A stretch of DNA of 64,000 bases. It comes from Nocardia sp. NBC_01329 (GTDB taxonomy: Bacteria; Actinomycetota; Actinomycetes; Mycobacteriales; Mycobacteriaceae). The position numbers and the translations under genes were made by a program. This document shows positions 37,027 to 46,066 of this stretch, piece by piece. The stretch covers positions 3,286,001-3,350,000 of the forward strand of contig NZ_CP108381.1 in NCBI RefSeq assembly GCF_035956715.1, read 5' to 3'. How positions within the stretch are numbered: position 1 is the stretch's first letter; every line of letters begins with the position of its first letter. A model generated the notes under the pieces. It saw only the letters and a program-made list of their open reading frames with translations. It made no database searches and was not told the origin of the DNA.

Positions 37027-38148
37027 ATGTCAGACCTGTCGATCGTCTCGGTCGAGACCAGCATCCTGGATGTGCCGCTGGTGCGCCCACACAAATTCGC
37101 CACCACCTCGATGGACGCCCAGCCCCTCCTGCTGGTCGGGATCACCACCAGCGGTGGCGTCACCGGCTACGGCGAGGGCGTGGTCCCCGGCGGCCCCTGG
37201 TGGGGCGGTGAATCGGTCGAGACCATGCAGGCCATCGTCGAGCGGTACATGGTCCCGGTGCTGCTGGGTCGCCGGGTCGACGAGATCACCGGCATCATGG
37301 CCGATATCGAGCGGGTCGTGGCCGCGGCCCGCTTCGCCAAGGCCGCCGTCGACGTCGCCCTGCACGACGCTTGGGCCCGCTGCCTCGACGTCCCGGTACA
37401 CACGCTGCTGGGCGGGGCATTCCGCTCCAGCGTGGACGTCACCTGGGCGCTGGGGTCGGCGCCGGTCGAGGAGATCATCGCCGAAGCCCAGGACAAGATC
37501 GAGAACCGCCGGCACTTCAGCTTCAAACTCAAAATGGGCGCACTCGACCCGGCCACCGATACCGACCGCGTGCTGCGGGTGACCGAGGCCCTCTCCGGAC
37601 AGGCCGGAGTTCGGGTAGACGTCAACGCACGCTGGGACCGGCTCACCGCCCTGCGTTATCTACCCTGGCTGGCCGACGGCGGTATCCAGCTGATCGAACA
37701 GCCCACCCCCGGTGAGCAACTGGAAGTACTGGCGGAACTGAACGCGCTGCTGCCGATCCCGGTGATGGCCGACGAAAGCGTGCACACCCCGCACGACGCC
37801 CTGGAGGTCGCCCGCCGCGGCGCCGCCGACGTGATCGCGGTCAAAACCACCAAATGCGGCGGCCTGCGCCGCAGCCGCGAGGTCGTCGCCGTCGCCCGCG
37901 CCGCGGGCCTTGCCTGCCACGGGGCCACGTCGATCGAGGGCCCGATCGGCACCGCCGCCTCCATCCATTTCGCCTGCGCCGAACCCGGAATCGATTTCGG
38001 CACCGAACTCTTCGGACCGCTGCTGTTCAGCGAGGAACTGCTACAGCAACCGCTGCACTACAGCGACGGGCAGGTCCACCTGCCGTCCGGCCCCGGGCTC
38101 GGGGTGGAACTGAACATGGACGCCGTCAAACGGTGGACCCGGACCTAG
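37027..38148 (+). CDS. catB: Muconate cycloisomerase
   Basis: A 373-residue enolase-superfamily enzyme. The N-terminal capping domain (KFATTSMDAQPLLLVGITTS) is followed by the barrel: catalytic Lys pair in SFKLKMG, metal ligands in RVDVNARWD, LIEQPTPGEQ and VMADESVHTP, and the KTTKCGG loop. It converts cis,cis-muconate to muconolactone. It lies ~30 bp after catA and 12 bp before catC. Confidence 0.9.
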   Translation: MSDLSIVSVETSILDVPLVRPHKFATTSMDAQPLLLVGITTSGGVTGYGEGVVPGGPWWGGESVETMQAIVERYMVPVLLGRRVDEITGIMADIERVVAAARFAKAAVDVALHDAWARCLDVPVHTLLGGAFRSSVDVTWALGSAPVEEIIAEAQDKIENRRHFSFKLKMGALDPATDTDRVLRVTEALSGQAGVRVDVNARWDRLTALRYLPWLADGGIQLIEQPTPGEQLEVLAELNALLPIPVMADESVHTPHDALEVARRGAADVIAVKTTKCGGLRRSREVVAVARAAGLACHGATSIEGPIGTAASIHFACAEPGIDFGTELFGPLLFSEELLQQPLHYSDGQVHLPSGPGLGVELNMDAVKRWTRT

Positions 38149-38159
38149 GAACGGAACGT

Positions 38160-38450
38160 ATGAACCTCTACCACGTCCGGATGGACGTCGATATCCCCCG
38201 CGACCTCGACGAGGCTGTCCGCACCGACATCGTCACCCGCGAGAAGAAGTACTCACAAGAGCTCCAGCGGGCCGGGAAGTGGGTGCATATCTGGCGCATC
38301 GTCGGCCAGTACAGCAACATCAGCGTCTTCGCCGTCGACTCCCCCGACGAACTCCACGAAATCCTGTGGAACCTCCCGCTTTTCCCCTACATGACGATCG
38401 ATATCATGCCGCTCACCACCCACCCCTCCGCGATCGAACCGGCGGCCTGA
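38160..38450 (+). CDS. catC: Muconolactone delta-isomerase
   Basis: A 96-residue protein with the family's full length and motifs (MNLYHVRMDVDIPRDLDEAV, REKKYSQELQRAGKWVHIWR, LWNLPLFPYMTIDIMPLTTH). It isomerises muconolactone to the 3-oxoadipate enol-lactone, the substrate of PcaL encoded on the other strand. The ATG at 38160 starts the conserved domain. A hairpin lies 36 bp after the stop. Confidence 0.9.
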   Translation: MNLYHVRMDVDIPRDLDEAVRTDIVTREKKYSQELQRAGKWVHIWRIVGQYSNISVFAVDSPDELHEILWNLPLFPYMTIDIMPLTTHPSAIEPAA

Positions 38451-38485
38451 CCACCGGCCCCGTACCGATTGCGACGGCTCGTGGC

Positions 38486-38514
38486 CGGCGGGGTGGCTCG
38501 GGTTCACCCCGCCG
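38486..38514. terminator. Hairpin between convergent catC and pcaF
   Basis: A perfect 10-bp GC stem (CGGCGGGGTG and its complement) encloses a 9-nt loop in the spacer between convergent genes. It lacks a T tract but is placed to end the catABC transcript and possibly the pca one. Confidence 0.6.
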
Positions 38515-38626
38515 AGCCGGTCGGCACCGGCGGGCACCGGGATGCCACTGTGCATGTCGCCGGGGCGCGGGCCGGGCTCGGGACGGTTGGACCAGTCGCG
38601 AATGACGAAGTGGACCTCTTGCCCGG

Positions 38627-39859
38627 TTAACAACGGCGGCCACCGGTCGTGGGGAAGCGTTCGAAAACGGCGGCGAGTCCCTGTCCACCGCCGATGCACA
38701 TGGTCTCCAGACCGTAGCGGCCCTCGCGGCGGTCCAGTTCCCGAAGCAGGGTCGCAAGGATACGCGCCCCGGTGGCGCCGACGGGATGTCCCAGTGAAAT
38801 TCCGGAGCCGTTGGGGTTGAGGCGCTCGTCATCGGGTTCGAGCTTCCACTCACGTAGGACGGCCAGGGTCTGGGCGGCGAAGGCCTCGTTGAGTTCGACG
38901 ACCGACATATCGTCGAGTGTCAGACCTATACGTGCCAGCGCTTTTTCGCTCGCCGGGACCGGTCCGATGCCCATGGTGCGCGGGGGCACTCCGGCGACCG
39001 CCCAGGACGCGAGACGGGCCAACGGCCGCAGACCGAGGGCACGGGCTCTTTCGGGCGTGGTGACAACGCAGAGCGCGGCGCCGTCATTCTGGCCGCTGGC
39101 GTTGCCGGCGGTGACGGTGGCCTCGGAATCGACGTTCCCGCGGATCGGGCGCAGGCGCCCGAGTGCCTCCACGGTGGTGTCGGCGCGGGGGTGTTCGTCG
39201 GTGTCGACCACGATCGGGTCGGCTCTGCGCTGCGGCACGGCGACTCCGACGATCTCCTCGGCGAACCGGCCGGACAGCTGTGCGGCGACCGCGCGCCGAT
39301 GCGACTGCACCGCGAGGGCGTCCTGGTCGGCGCGGCTGATGGAGTACTCGGCGCGCAGGTTCTCGGCGGTTTCGATCATGCCGCCCGGTACGGGGAAGTT
39401 CTTACCGCCGGCACTGACCCGAGCCCGGGCGAGACGGTCGTTCAAGGCGATGCCCTCGCCCTCGACACCCCAGCGCATCCCGGTGGCGTAGAACTCGGCC
39501 CGGCTCATGGATTCCACACCGCCCGCCAATACCAGATCACTGGCGCCGGTGACGACCTGCATGCAGGCCTGAAGGACGGCCTGCAGCCCCGATCCGCAGC
39601 GTCGGTCGACCTGCATCCCGGGTACCTCGACACCCAGGCCGGCGTCGAGGGCGGCGACACGGCCGATGGCCGGGGCCTCTCCGTTGGGAGAGGCCTGGCC
39701 GAGGATGACGTCGTCGATCTGCTCGGCGGACAGGCCGGTGCGGTCGAGTAGTTCGATGATCAGGGTCGCGGCCAGGGTTTCCGGCGCGATATCCGCGAGT
39801 GCTCCGCCGAAGCGGCCCACCGGTGTGCGCAGGGGTTCGCAGATGACGGCGTCGGGCAT
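38627..39859 (-). CDS. pcaF: 3-oxoadipyl-CoA thiolase
   Basis: A 410-residue thiolase from ATG 39859 (AAGGAA upstream); the frame continues to 40777 only as antisense to pcaR. Catalytic Cys is in VDRRCGSGLQAVLQ, the His in GISLGHPVGATGAR and the second Cys in TMCIGGGQGLAAVF. It cleaves 3-oxoadipyl-CoA to succinyl-CoA and acetyl-CoA, the last step of the pathway. Order pcaL-pcaR-pcaF on one strand is the usual actinobacterial arrangement. Confidence 0.9.
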   Translation of the reverse strand: MPDAVICEPLRTPVGRFGGALADIAPETLAATLIIELLDRTGLSAEQIDDVILGQASPNGEAPAIGRVAALDAGLGVEVPGMQVDRRCGSGLQAVLQACMQVVTGASDLVLAGGVESMSRAEFYATGMRWGVEGEGIALNDRLARARVSAGGKNFPVPGGMIETAENLRAEYSISRADQDALAVQSHRRAVAAQLSGRFAEEIVGVAVPQRRADPIVVDTDEHPRADTTVEALGRLRPIRGNVDSEATVTAGNASGQNDGAALCVVTTPERARALGLRPLARLASWAVAGVPPRTMGIGPVPASEKALARIGLTLDDMSVVELNEAFAAQTLAVLREWKLEPDDERLNPNGSGISLGHPVGATGARILATLLRELDRREGRYGLETMCIGGGQGLAAVFERFPTTGGRRC

Positions 39860-39879
39860 GGTGATTCCTTCGTGCGGTA

Positions 39880-40659
39880 TCAGGCGCGGTTGTGGACGCG
39901 CGCGAGGTCGTTTCCGATGGCTGCGGCGGTGGTCAGCAAAGGGGGTAACAGGTCGACGCTGACGCTGTCCGCGGTGTATCGGGCGGCGTGGGTGGAGATG
40001 TTCACCGCGGCGCACACTGTCCCGGTGTGGTCGCGGATCGGCGCGGCGATCGACCGCAGCCCCTCCTCGAGTTCCTGATCCACGAGGCAGTACCCGTTGT
40101 CGCGGGTCCTGCGTACTTGTTCGCGGAGCTGCTCGGTGGTGAGGACGGTGCGGTCGGTGAGCGGAGACAGGGTGACCTCGGCCAGGTACTTCTCGAACGC
40201 CGATTCGGATAGCCCGGCCAACAGGACACGGCCCATCGAGGTGCCGAATGCGGGGAAGCGGGTACCGATGGTGATCGATACGGTCATGATCCGACTGACC
40301 GGGACACGGGCGACATAGACGATATCCGCACCGTCGAGGATGGACACCGACGTCGATTCGTGCACCCGGGTGGCCAATGTTTCCAGGTGCGGGCCCGCGA
40401 CCTCGGGCAGGCTCAGGCTGGACAGATAGCTGTAGCCGAGTTCCAGGACACGGGGTGTGAGCCAGAACAGCGAGCCGTCGGTGCGGACATAACCGAGTTC
40501 CATCAGGGTCAGCAGGAAACGGCGCGCGGTCGCGCGGGTCAGTTCGGTGGCTTTGGCGACATCGCTGAGGGTTCGCCGGGGATGGTCGGCGTCGAAGGCG
40601 CGGATCACGGCTAGGCCGCGACCCAGTGATTGCACGTAATCCGGTGAAGGATCGGTCAT
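39880..40659 (-). CDS. pcaR: IclR-family regulator PcaR
   Basis: A 259-residue IclR protein. The DNA-binding part (VQSLGRGLAVIRAFDADHPR, ELTRATARRFLLTLMELGY) and effector domain (SILDGADIVYVARVPVSRIM, TSMGRVLLAG, EEGLRSIAAPIRD) match PcaR/PcaU regulators. It overlaps the pcaL stop by 4 bp, as in other actinomycetes. It likely controls the divergent pcaIJ and pca promoters through the repeats at 42621-42735. Confidence 0.85.
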   Translation of the reverse strand: MTDPSPDYVQSLGRGLAVIRAFDADHPRRTLSDVAKATELTRATARRFLLTLMELGYVRTDGSLFWLTPRVLELGYSYLSSLSLPEVAGPHLETLATRVHESTSVSILDGADIVYVARVPVSRIMTVSITIGTRFPAFGTSMGRVLLAGLSESAFEKYLAEVTLSPLTDRTVLTTEQLREQVRRTRDNGYCLVDQELEEGLRSIAAPIRDHTGTVCAAVNISTHAARYTADSVSVDLLPPLLTTAAAIGNDLARVHNRA

Positions 40660-41888
40660 GGTCGTTGTGGTTCCTCGTCGGTGGGGCCGGCCGCGGTGTC
40701 GTCGGCCGGGCGGGATCCGACGCCTTCGGCGATCGCCGCTTTGCCGAGCCCGAAAGCGAGGTTACTGTTCGGTACACCCGCGTAGACCGCAGTGTGCAGG
40801 AAGACCTCCGCGAGTTCGTCCGGGTCGACGCCGGCCCGCAGGGCCGCGCGGATGTGTATATCGAGTTCGTGGGTATTGCCGACCGCGGTGAGCACGGCCA
40901 GAGTGAGCAGCCGCCGGGCGTGCCGGTCCAGGCCGGGCCGGCTCCAGATATCGCCCCATGCGGTGCGGGTGATGAAATCCTGGAACGGCTCGGTGAACGC
41001 GGTGGTGCCGGCGACCGCCCGGTCGACGTGCGCGTCGCCGAGGACCGCCCGGCGCACGCGCATCCCCTGCTCGAACGCCGCGGTGCGCTCGCCCTTGCCC
41101 GCGAGGTGCGCGGTGATCAGCGACGAGACCGGGCCCGCCTGTTCGACGCTGGCCAGATGCGCGGCCGGATCGAGCACGTGCAGAACGGAGTTCGCGATTC
41201 CATCAGCGAGGCTGCGCATATCGCCGGGCGTGGTCGCCGGATCCTGGGCGCCGGCGATCACCAGTGTGGGGGCGGTGATACGGGCGAGATCGGGCCGGCC
41301 GTCCCAATGCGCGAGCGCGGTGCAGCAGGCGGCGTAGCCGTCGTCCGGTGTGGCCGTGACCATCGCACGGCTGTGGGCGATGAGTCCGGGGTCGCGTTCG
41401 GCCAGTCCGGCGGTGAACCAGCGGTCGACCACGGCGTCGGCGATGGCGGTGGTGCCCTCGGCGCGCACGGTGGCGGCCCGGTCCAGCCAGCTCTGGGGGC
41501 TGCCGAACTTCGCGGCGGTGCACAGCAGGGTCAGCGTGCGGACTCGGGACGGCGTATAGGCCGCGACATGCTGAGCGACCGCGCCGCCCAGCGATAATCC
41601 GACCAGGTGCACGGCATCGTGCCCGAGCCCATCCAACAGGGCGAGCACATCGGCCGCGAGTCCGGCGACGGTGTAATCGCCGGGGGGTGCGGGAGACTCG
41701 CCGTGGCCGCGCAGATCGACGGTGACGACCTCGTGGTCGCCGGCCAGTGCGGCCACCTGCGGGGCCCACATCGATCTGTCGGAACCGAGCGATCCGAGCA
41801 GGACGACAGCGGGTGCGCCGTTCGCGGTGCCGGAGGCCTGGTAGGAGAGTTCGACGATGGTCGTCGAATCCACGGTGTCTGCGCTCAT
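40656..41888 (-). CDS. pcaL: Bifunctional 3-oxoadipate enol-lactonase/4-carboxymuconolactone decarboxylase
   Basis: A 410-residue PcaD-PcaC fusion, typical of actinobacteria. The first ~265 residues are an alpha/beta hydrolase with the nucleophile elbow LVGLSLGGAVAQH, an Asp near AGAQDPATTPGDM and His in LDPAAHLASVEQ. The C-terminal ~125 residues are PcaC (FTEPFQDFITRTAWGDIWSR, VGNTHELDIHIRAALRAGV, HTAVYAGVPNSNLAF). With pcaB gone, only the lactonase half has an obvious local substrate, the enol-lactone from CatC. Confidence 0.9.
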   Translation of the reverse strand: MSADTVDSTTIVELSYQASGTANGAPAVVLLGSLGSDRSMWAPQVAALAGDHEVVTVDLRGHGESPAPPGDYTVAGLAADVLALLDGLGHDAVHLVGLSLGGAVAQHVAAYTPSRVRTLTLLCTAAKFGSPQSWLDRAATVRAEGTTAIADAVVDRWFTAGLAERDPGLIAHSRAMVTATPDDGYAACCTALAHWDGRPDLARITAPTLVIAGAQDPATTPGDMRSLADGIANSVLHVLDPAAHLASVEQAGPVSSLITAHLAGKGERTAAFEQGMRVRRAVLGDAHVDRAVAGTTAFTEPFQDFITRTAWGDIWSRPGLDRHARRLLTLAVLTAVGNTHELDIHIRAALRAGVDPDELAEVFLHTAVYAGVPNSNLAFGLGKAAIAEGVGSRPADDTAAGPTDEEPQRP

Positions 41889-41934
41889 CTCACCTGCTCC
41901 GATCGATCTGGAAAAGTCTGTGTGGCGGCACCGG

Positions 41935-42606
41935 TCACGATGGCCCGTCGGCCGCGGACGTGCCCGGCTGGTGCTCGTCGCCGCGCTGCGCCAGGGCTCG
42001 GGTCACGAGGTCGGCCGCGTGCCCCAGATAGCTTGCGGGATCGAGTAACTCGCGCACCCGTTCCGCTCCGAGGTAGCCGATGTGGTGGGGTCGGTGGCCA
42101 GCGCCGGAGGGTCCGTGGTGGTGGTGACGATCTCGCGGGCCCGGTCGGTGTGCTCGGACAATGCCGCGGTGACGCGCTCCGCGAGTAACAGGTGTAGTCG
42201 AACACGCTGACCATGCGCTGGCGGGCGCCGTCGGGCACCGAGTTGTAGATCGGATTCTGGAAGAACATCGGGTCGCGCCCTGGCGCCGGTAGCGACCGGC
42301 GGCATTGGCCTGCCAGATCTCGACCAGCGTGTTCGGTACCGGTGTGCTGTCACTGTCGAGGACCCGCCCGTGCACGACGATCCGCTGCCCGATCGCTTCG
42401 CCGCCGCGGGCCAACGTGAGATCGGCGCCGGCCGCGGTGATCCGGTCTTCGCCGAGGACCGGCCCGGTGAGCTCGCCGAGGCGCTGCGGCAGCAGGACCA
42501 GCGGCTGTCGGGGGTGGCGGAGTGCGGTGGTGCGGTAATCGGCGAAGTCGAGAGGAGCTTCCTCGCCCTTGTCGATACCGCGGTAGCGCGGTGGCAGCTG
42601 GAGCAT
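41935..42606 (-). pseudogene. Deletion scar of pcaH-pcaG-pcaB (protocatechuate branch)
   Basis: The ATG at 42606 opens a normal protocatechuate 3,4-dioxygenase beta subunit (PPRYRGIDKGEEAPLDFADY ... NTLVEIWQANAAGRYRRQG). The central part of PcaH is missing and its C-terminus resumes in another frame (DPMFFQNPIYNSVPDGARQR, MVSVFDYTC). Directly after this, in a third frame, comes LLLAERVTAALSEHTDRARE, then, back in the first frame, GYLGAERVRELLDPASYLGH, which is the C-terminus of 3-carboxymuconate cycloisomerase PcaB. PcaG and most of PcaB are absent. Surrounding pcaL, pcaR, pcaF, pcaI and pcaJ are intact, so only the protocatechuate-specific steps were lost. Confidence 0.75.
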
Positions 42607-42620
42607 ACACACGATCCGTG

Positions 42621-42735
42621 TTCGTAATGTGGACATTGTTTCGGTATGCGAACAGCATAGGACGCCGGGTGGCTCGATACAAGCCTGACAGGTAAAGTTG
42701 TTCGCAGTGCGGACATAGGTTCACAATACGTACAT
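42621..42735. promoter_or_regulatory. Direct repeats in the pcaH'/pcaI intergenic region, candidate PcaR sites
   Basis: Two ~34-bp segments starting at 42621 and 42701 share most positions. Each begins TTCG(T/C)A(A/G)TG(T/C)GGACAT and ends with an ACA after a second half-site. Their starts are 80 bp apart. They lie between the divergent pcaI and the former pcaH and resemble the repeated operators of IclR-type PcaR proteins. Confidence 0.55.
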
Positions 42736-42758
42736 TGGCGGTTACAGTGGACCGCGTG

Positions 42759-43505
42759 ATGGACAAAGTCATTGCCACAGCCGCCGAAGCGGTCGCCGAT
42801 ATCCCCGACGGCGCGTCGCTCGCAGTCGGAGGGTTCGGGCTGGTCGGCATACCCGAAGTGCTGATCAACGCATTACTCGACCAAGGTGCCGGCGATCTGG
42901 AAGTCGTCAGCAACAACTGCGGCACCAACGGGTTCGGCCTGGGTGTCCTGCTCGCGGCGCACCGTATCCGCCGCACCGTAAGCTCCTACGTCGGCGCGAA
43001 CGAGGAATTCGCCCGCCAGTATCTCTCCGGTGAACTCGAGGTGGAACTGACCCCGCAGGGCACCCTCGCCGAACGGATGCGCGCCGGAGGTGCCGGCATT
43101 CCGGCGTTCTTCACTCCCGCCGGAGTCGGCACCCAGGTGGCCGAGGGCGGTCTACCGCTGCGCTACGCCGGCGCCGGGGGGATCGCCGTGGCGAGCCCAC
43201 CGAAGGAGACGCGGGAGTTCGACGGCGTCACCTACGTCATGGAGCGCGGCATCGTGACCGACTATGCGCTGGTCCACGCCTGGAAAGGCGATCGGCACGG
43301 CAACCTCGTCTATCGCGCCAGCGCCCGCAACTTCAACCCGCCCGCCGCGGCGGCGGGACGGATCACGATCGCCCAGGTGGAGCATCTGGTGGAACCGGGC
43401 GAGCTGGATCCGGACGAAGTGCATACCCCCGGGATCCAGGTCCAGCGGGTGCTGCACGTCGGCAAGGTCGAGGTAGGAATCGAGAACAGGACGCTCCGCG
43501 CATGA
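42759..43505 (+). CDS. pcaI: 3-oxoadipate CoA-transferase subunit A
   Basis: A 248-residue family I CoA-transferase alpha subunit from ATG 42759; a TTG eight codons upstream is possible. The glycine-rich CoA-binding region is [17 protein letters not shown], and [18 protein letters not shown] and [20 protein letters not shown] follow as in the family. With PcaJ it moves CoA from succinyl-CoA to 3-oxoadipate. It overlaps pcaJ by 4 bp. Confidence 0.9.
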   Translation: MDKVIATAAEAVADIPDGASLAVGGFGLVGIPEVLINALLDQGAGDLEVVSNNCGTNGFGLGVLLAAHRIRRTVSSYVGANEEFARQYLSGELEVELTPQGTLAERMRAGGAGIPAFFTPAGVGTQVAEGGLPLRYAGAGGIAVASPPKETREFDGVTYVMERGIVTDYALVHAWKGDRHGNLVYRASARNFNPPAAAAGRITIAQVEHLVEPGELDPDEVHTPGIQVQRVLHVGKVEVGIENRTLRA

Positions 43506-44158
43506 CACTGACCCGCGAACAGATGGCGGCCCGAGTCGCCGCCGAACTCACCGACGGCCAGTACGTCAACCTCGGGATCGGTATGCCCACCCTGGTGCCC
43601 AACTATCTGCCCGACGACATCACCGTCGTCCTGCATTCGGAGAACGGCGTCCTCGGCGTCGGCCCGTATCCCACCGAGGACGAACTGGACCCCGAGCTGA
43701 TCAACGCCGGAAAAGAAACCATCACCGTGCTGCCCGGCGCTTCGTTCTTCGATTCCGCGCAGTCGTTCGGCATGATCCGCGGCGGGCAGGTCGACGTCGC
43801 TGTCCTGGGGGCGATGCAGGTGAGCGCCCGGGGCGATCTGGCCAACTGGATGATCCCCGGGAAGATGGTCAAGGGGATGGGCGGCGCCATGGATCTGGTG
43901 CACGGAGCCCGCCGGGTGATCGTCATGATGGACCATGTCTCCCGGGCGGGGGAGCCGAAAATCGTCACGGAGTGCACCCTGCCGCTGACCGGGATGGGCT
44001 GCGTGAATCGGATCATCACCGATATGGCGGTCCTGGATGTCACCGAGACCGGGCTCGTCCTGGCGGAGACCGCCCCCGGGGTGAGTATCGCGGAGGTGCG
44101 CGCCGCCACCGGCGCCGATATCGGGGTCGCACCCGAATTGCTGGAACGTGTCGGCTGA
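43502..44158 (+). CDS. pcaJ: 3-oxoadipate CoA-transferase subunit B
   Basis: A 218-residue beta subunit with the catalytic Glu in [16 protein letters not shown] and the conserved [20 protein letters not shown] and [20 protein letters not shown]. It follows pcaI with coupled translation. No other beta-ketoadipate gene follows; decayed sequence begins soon after its stop. Confidence 0.9.
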   Translation: MTLTREQMAARVAAELTDGQYVNLGIGMPTLVPNYLPDDITVVLHSENGVLGVGPYPTEDELDPELINAGKETITVLPGASFFDSAQSFGMIRGGQVDVAVLGAMQVSARGDLANWMIPGKMVKGMGGAMDLVHGARRVIVMMDHVSRAGEPKIVTECTLPLTGMGCVNRIITDMAVLDVTETGLVLAETAPGVSIAEVRAATGADIGVAPELLERVG

Positions 44159-44220
44159 GGACAGCGTGCCGCGCCGTGCGCTCACCGACCTAGAGAGCCG
44201 GCAGGTTGCCCATCGCCGTT

Positions 44221-44721
44221 GCTATGTTCCCGGTGTGATCGATGCTTCTCCGATGGACCTGGCTGGCGCGGTCGCTGTCGCGTGTGCGGCGGCGAGTTTC
44301 GACTGGACGTGGACATCGCCGAAATCGGTTGGGCTATTGGCATCTACGACCAGCCAGGCACCATCGTGCACGGATTGTTCGGTGCGACAGCCAGTGAGAT
44401 GTACAGCGTTGAGGACGGAGAAGTGCGAACCCGCGCCTTCCTCCCCGAACCCGAGACAGGGAAATCGGCGGCAGACGCCACCATCGCAGCGCTGCAGACC
44501 TGCGGTGCGACCTCGCCGAAAGATCTGTGGTGTGAGGCCTGGACACCAAGACAGCCTCGACAACTCGCCGCTGTACGGTTTGGTCTGCGGGGTGACCGGC
44601 CGGACCCGATCGAGCGTGATCCGGACAGTTGACTCTCGCCCATTCACGAGATCCCACGTGCGCTGGTCGGAGCCTGAATCGGCGGCAACTGTGATCCGAG
44701 TTTCGTTGCGCCGCATACGAT
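44221..44721 (+). pseudogene. Second DUF6301-like remnant
   Basis: Protein-like blocks lie in order but in alternating frames: DLAGAVAVACAAASFDWTWT, then DIAEIGWAIGIYDQPGTIVH, and later RSHVRWSEPESAATVIRVSL. The order (Trp-rich N-terminus, GW motif, C-terminal VRWE-like strand) follows DUF6301 proteins. No continuous frame joins them. A 137-codon frame at 44219-44632 covers the middle but starts with non-family sequence. I treat the whole as a pseudogene. Confidence 0.45.
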
Positions 44722-44842
44722 AGTCGGCTGCGCTACCTCGTGAGGTCGGTGCCACCGTCTCCAGTGTTCCGCGCCTGAATACGTTGGCTAATTGTAGGAT
44801 TCGGCGCTGGCAAGGACTGGGCGCCCGAGGTCGGGTCCGGAA

Positions 44843-45085
44843 TTGGTGGTGACCGAGGCGCAGCGTCGGGAGTTGGTGCGGGGTGCGCGGGCGGCGACCT
44901 CGATGCAGGCGTATGCGCTGCGGTGCCGGATCGTGCCGGCGTGCGCGGAGCCGGGCGCAGTGAACGCGCACGTGGCGACGACGGTCGGTGTCACGAGGCG
45001 ATCGGGAAACAGCCGGTTCAGTGCCGCCCGAACCCGGCCCCAGAAGCCACCGCCGCCACTACCGAATCTGGTTGCATGCCAATCC
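44843..45085 (+). pseudogene. IS630-family transposase N-terminal fragment
   Basis: The frame reads LVVTEAQRRELVRGARAATS, then MQAYALRCRIVPACAEPGAV and VATTVGVTRRSG, which is the N-terminal helix-turn-helix region of IS630-type transposases. It degenerates after about 80 residues. No catalytic domain follows and no inverted repeats were recognised. Confidence 0.55.
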
Positions 45086-45587
45086 AATCGTCAGCGAGCC
45101 ACCGAACGTTGCGGATCGGTACAACTGATTTCGGGCCAGAGTCGAGTACAGAGCCGACGGAAGGTGCAACGGGAACTCGGATAGGTAGGGGCGGCCCCTC
45201 CCCCGGACGAAACCGGCAGTCCCTGGCGCCCGTCGCCCGTCCCCATCTTCTCAAGAGCCGATGAGGTGGGGATAGGCCCGCGTGCTGACGCCCCCACGGT
45301 CATCAAGGAAACCACAGGGCGGCGACGGTAACCCGATCGAGAACGCAGAACGTCCCCTCCGGTCTGATCTGAGAAAGTATTTCGCGTTCCAGCGACCGAC
45401 ACATCCTGATCTCGTAGCTCATCCCGACTCACCGGAAACGACCCGGCTCAGATCTCCTGCTCGCGCCGCGCCGGGCCCTGCGAAGGCCGCGATGATCGGG
45501 GCATCGGTGGCCAGTGGGTGGGATTTCACCGGCGATTGCGCGACAGCGAAGGCGGTTCCGGTGATGGTGGCGGTGGTGTAAATACCT
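45086..45587. other. 500-bp stretch without recognisable gene
   Basis: The stretch lies between the IS630 fragment and the orphan toxin module. No frame gives family-like sequence. It may hold the eroded N-terminal part of the toxin gene, but I could not trace it. Confidence 0.4.
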
Positions 45588-46064
45588 GTGCAAAGACACG
45601 GTTGCCAGGGCAGAAATGCTGAGAAAAAGTGTCCCGAATATGCGACACGTGTGGAGGAACTTGCGCAGGATCCGGCGAAGAACGGGAAGGTCAGTCCACA
45701 GTCGAGGCGCGAGGCAGAGGTTGGCTTGACCAATGAGAATGCGGGTAGAGTCGGGCCGCTCGAGCGAGCACAACCAGGTCCCAACGGAGAGGACACCGGC
45801 GAGTTCGTCGACAAGGAGACGGGCCTGCACTGGGATGTCAAGAGCTCGCCGGATGTCATTCCCGATTATCGGCCGGCCTATGTCGCGGGTAAGCCGATAC
45901 CCAATCCGCAAACCGACGAGGAGTTTGTCGAAATGATCGAGGACTCGCTTGCGGACGGAGAAGGTGTAATGGTCGACCAAAGTGGCATGACCGAGTCCCG
46001 GAAAGCTCATCTCAGGCAGCTTGTGGAAAGCCATCCCGAATGGCAAGGAAAGGTGCTCTGGTAG
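45588..46064 (+). CDS. Orphan C-terminal toxin module, nuclease-like
   Basis: A 158-residue frame from GTG 45588. From about residue 22 it looks like the C-terminal toxin domain of polymorphic/contact-dependent toxins: ELAQDPAKNGKVSPQSRREA, EVGLTNENAGRVGPLERAQ, then TGEFVDKETGLHWDVKSSPD, closing with HPEWQGKVLW. The E...D...DVK spacing resembles a PD-(D/E)XK nuclease active site. The secretion and trafficking region that should precede it is missing, so this is an orphan module. The next gene, a pentapeptide-repeat protein starting 2 bp later, is in the immunity position. Confidence 0.55.
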   Translation: MQRHGCQGRNAEKKCPEYATRVEELAQDPAKNGKVSPQSRREAEVGLTNENAGRVGPLERAQPGPNGEDTGEFVDKETGLHWDVKSSPDVIPDYRPAYVAGKPIPNPQTDEEFVEMIEDSLADGEGVMVDQSGMTESRKAHLRQLVESHPEWQGKVLW

Positions 46065-46066
46065 AA

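Noticed and set aside
38627..40777. 716-codon thiolase frame
   Set aside because: The extension is a shadow of pcaR; thiolase begins at 39859 with its own ribosome-binding site.
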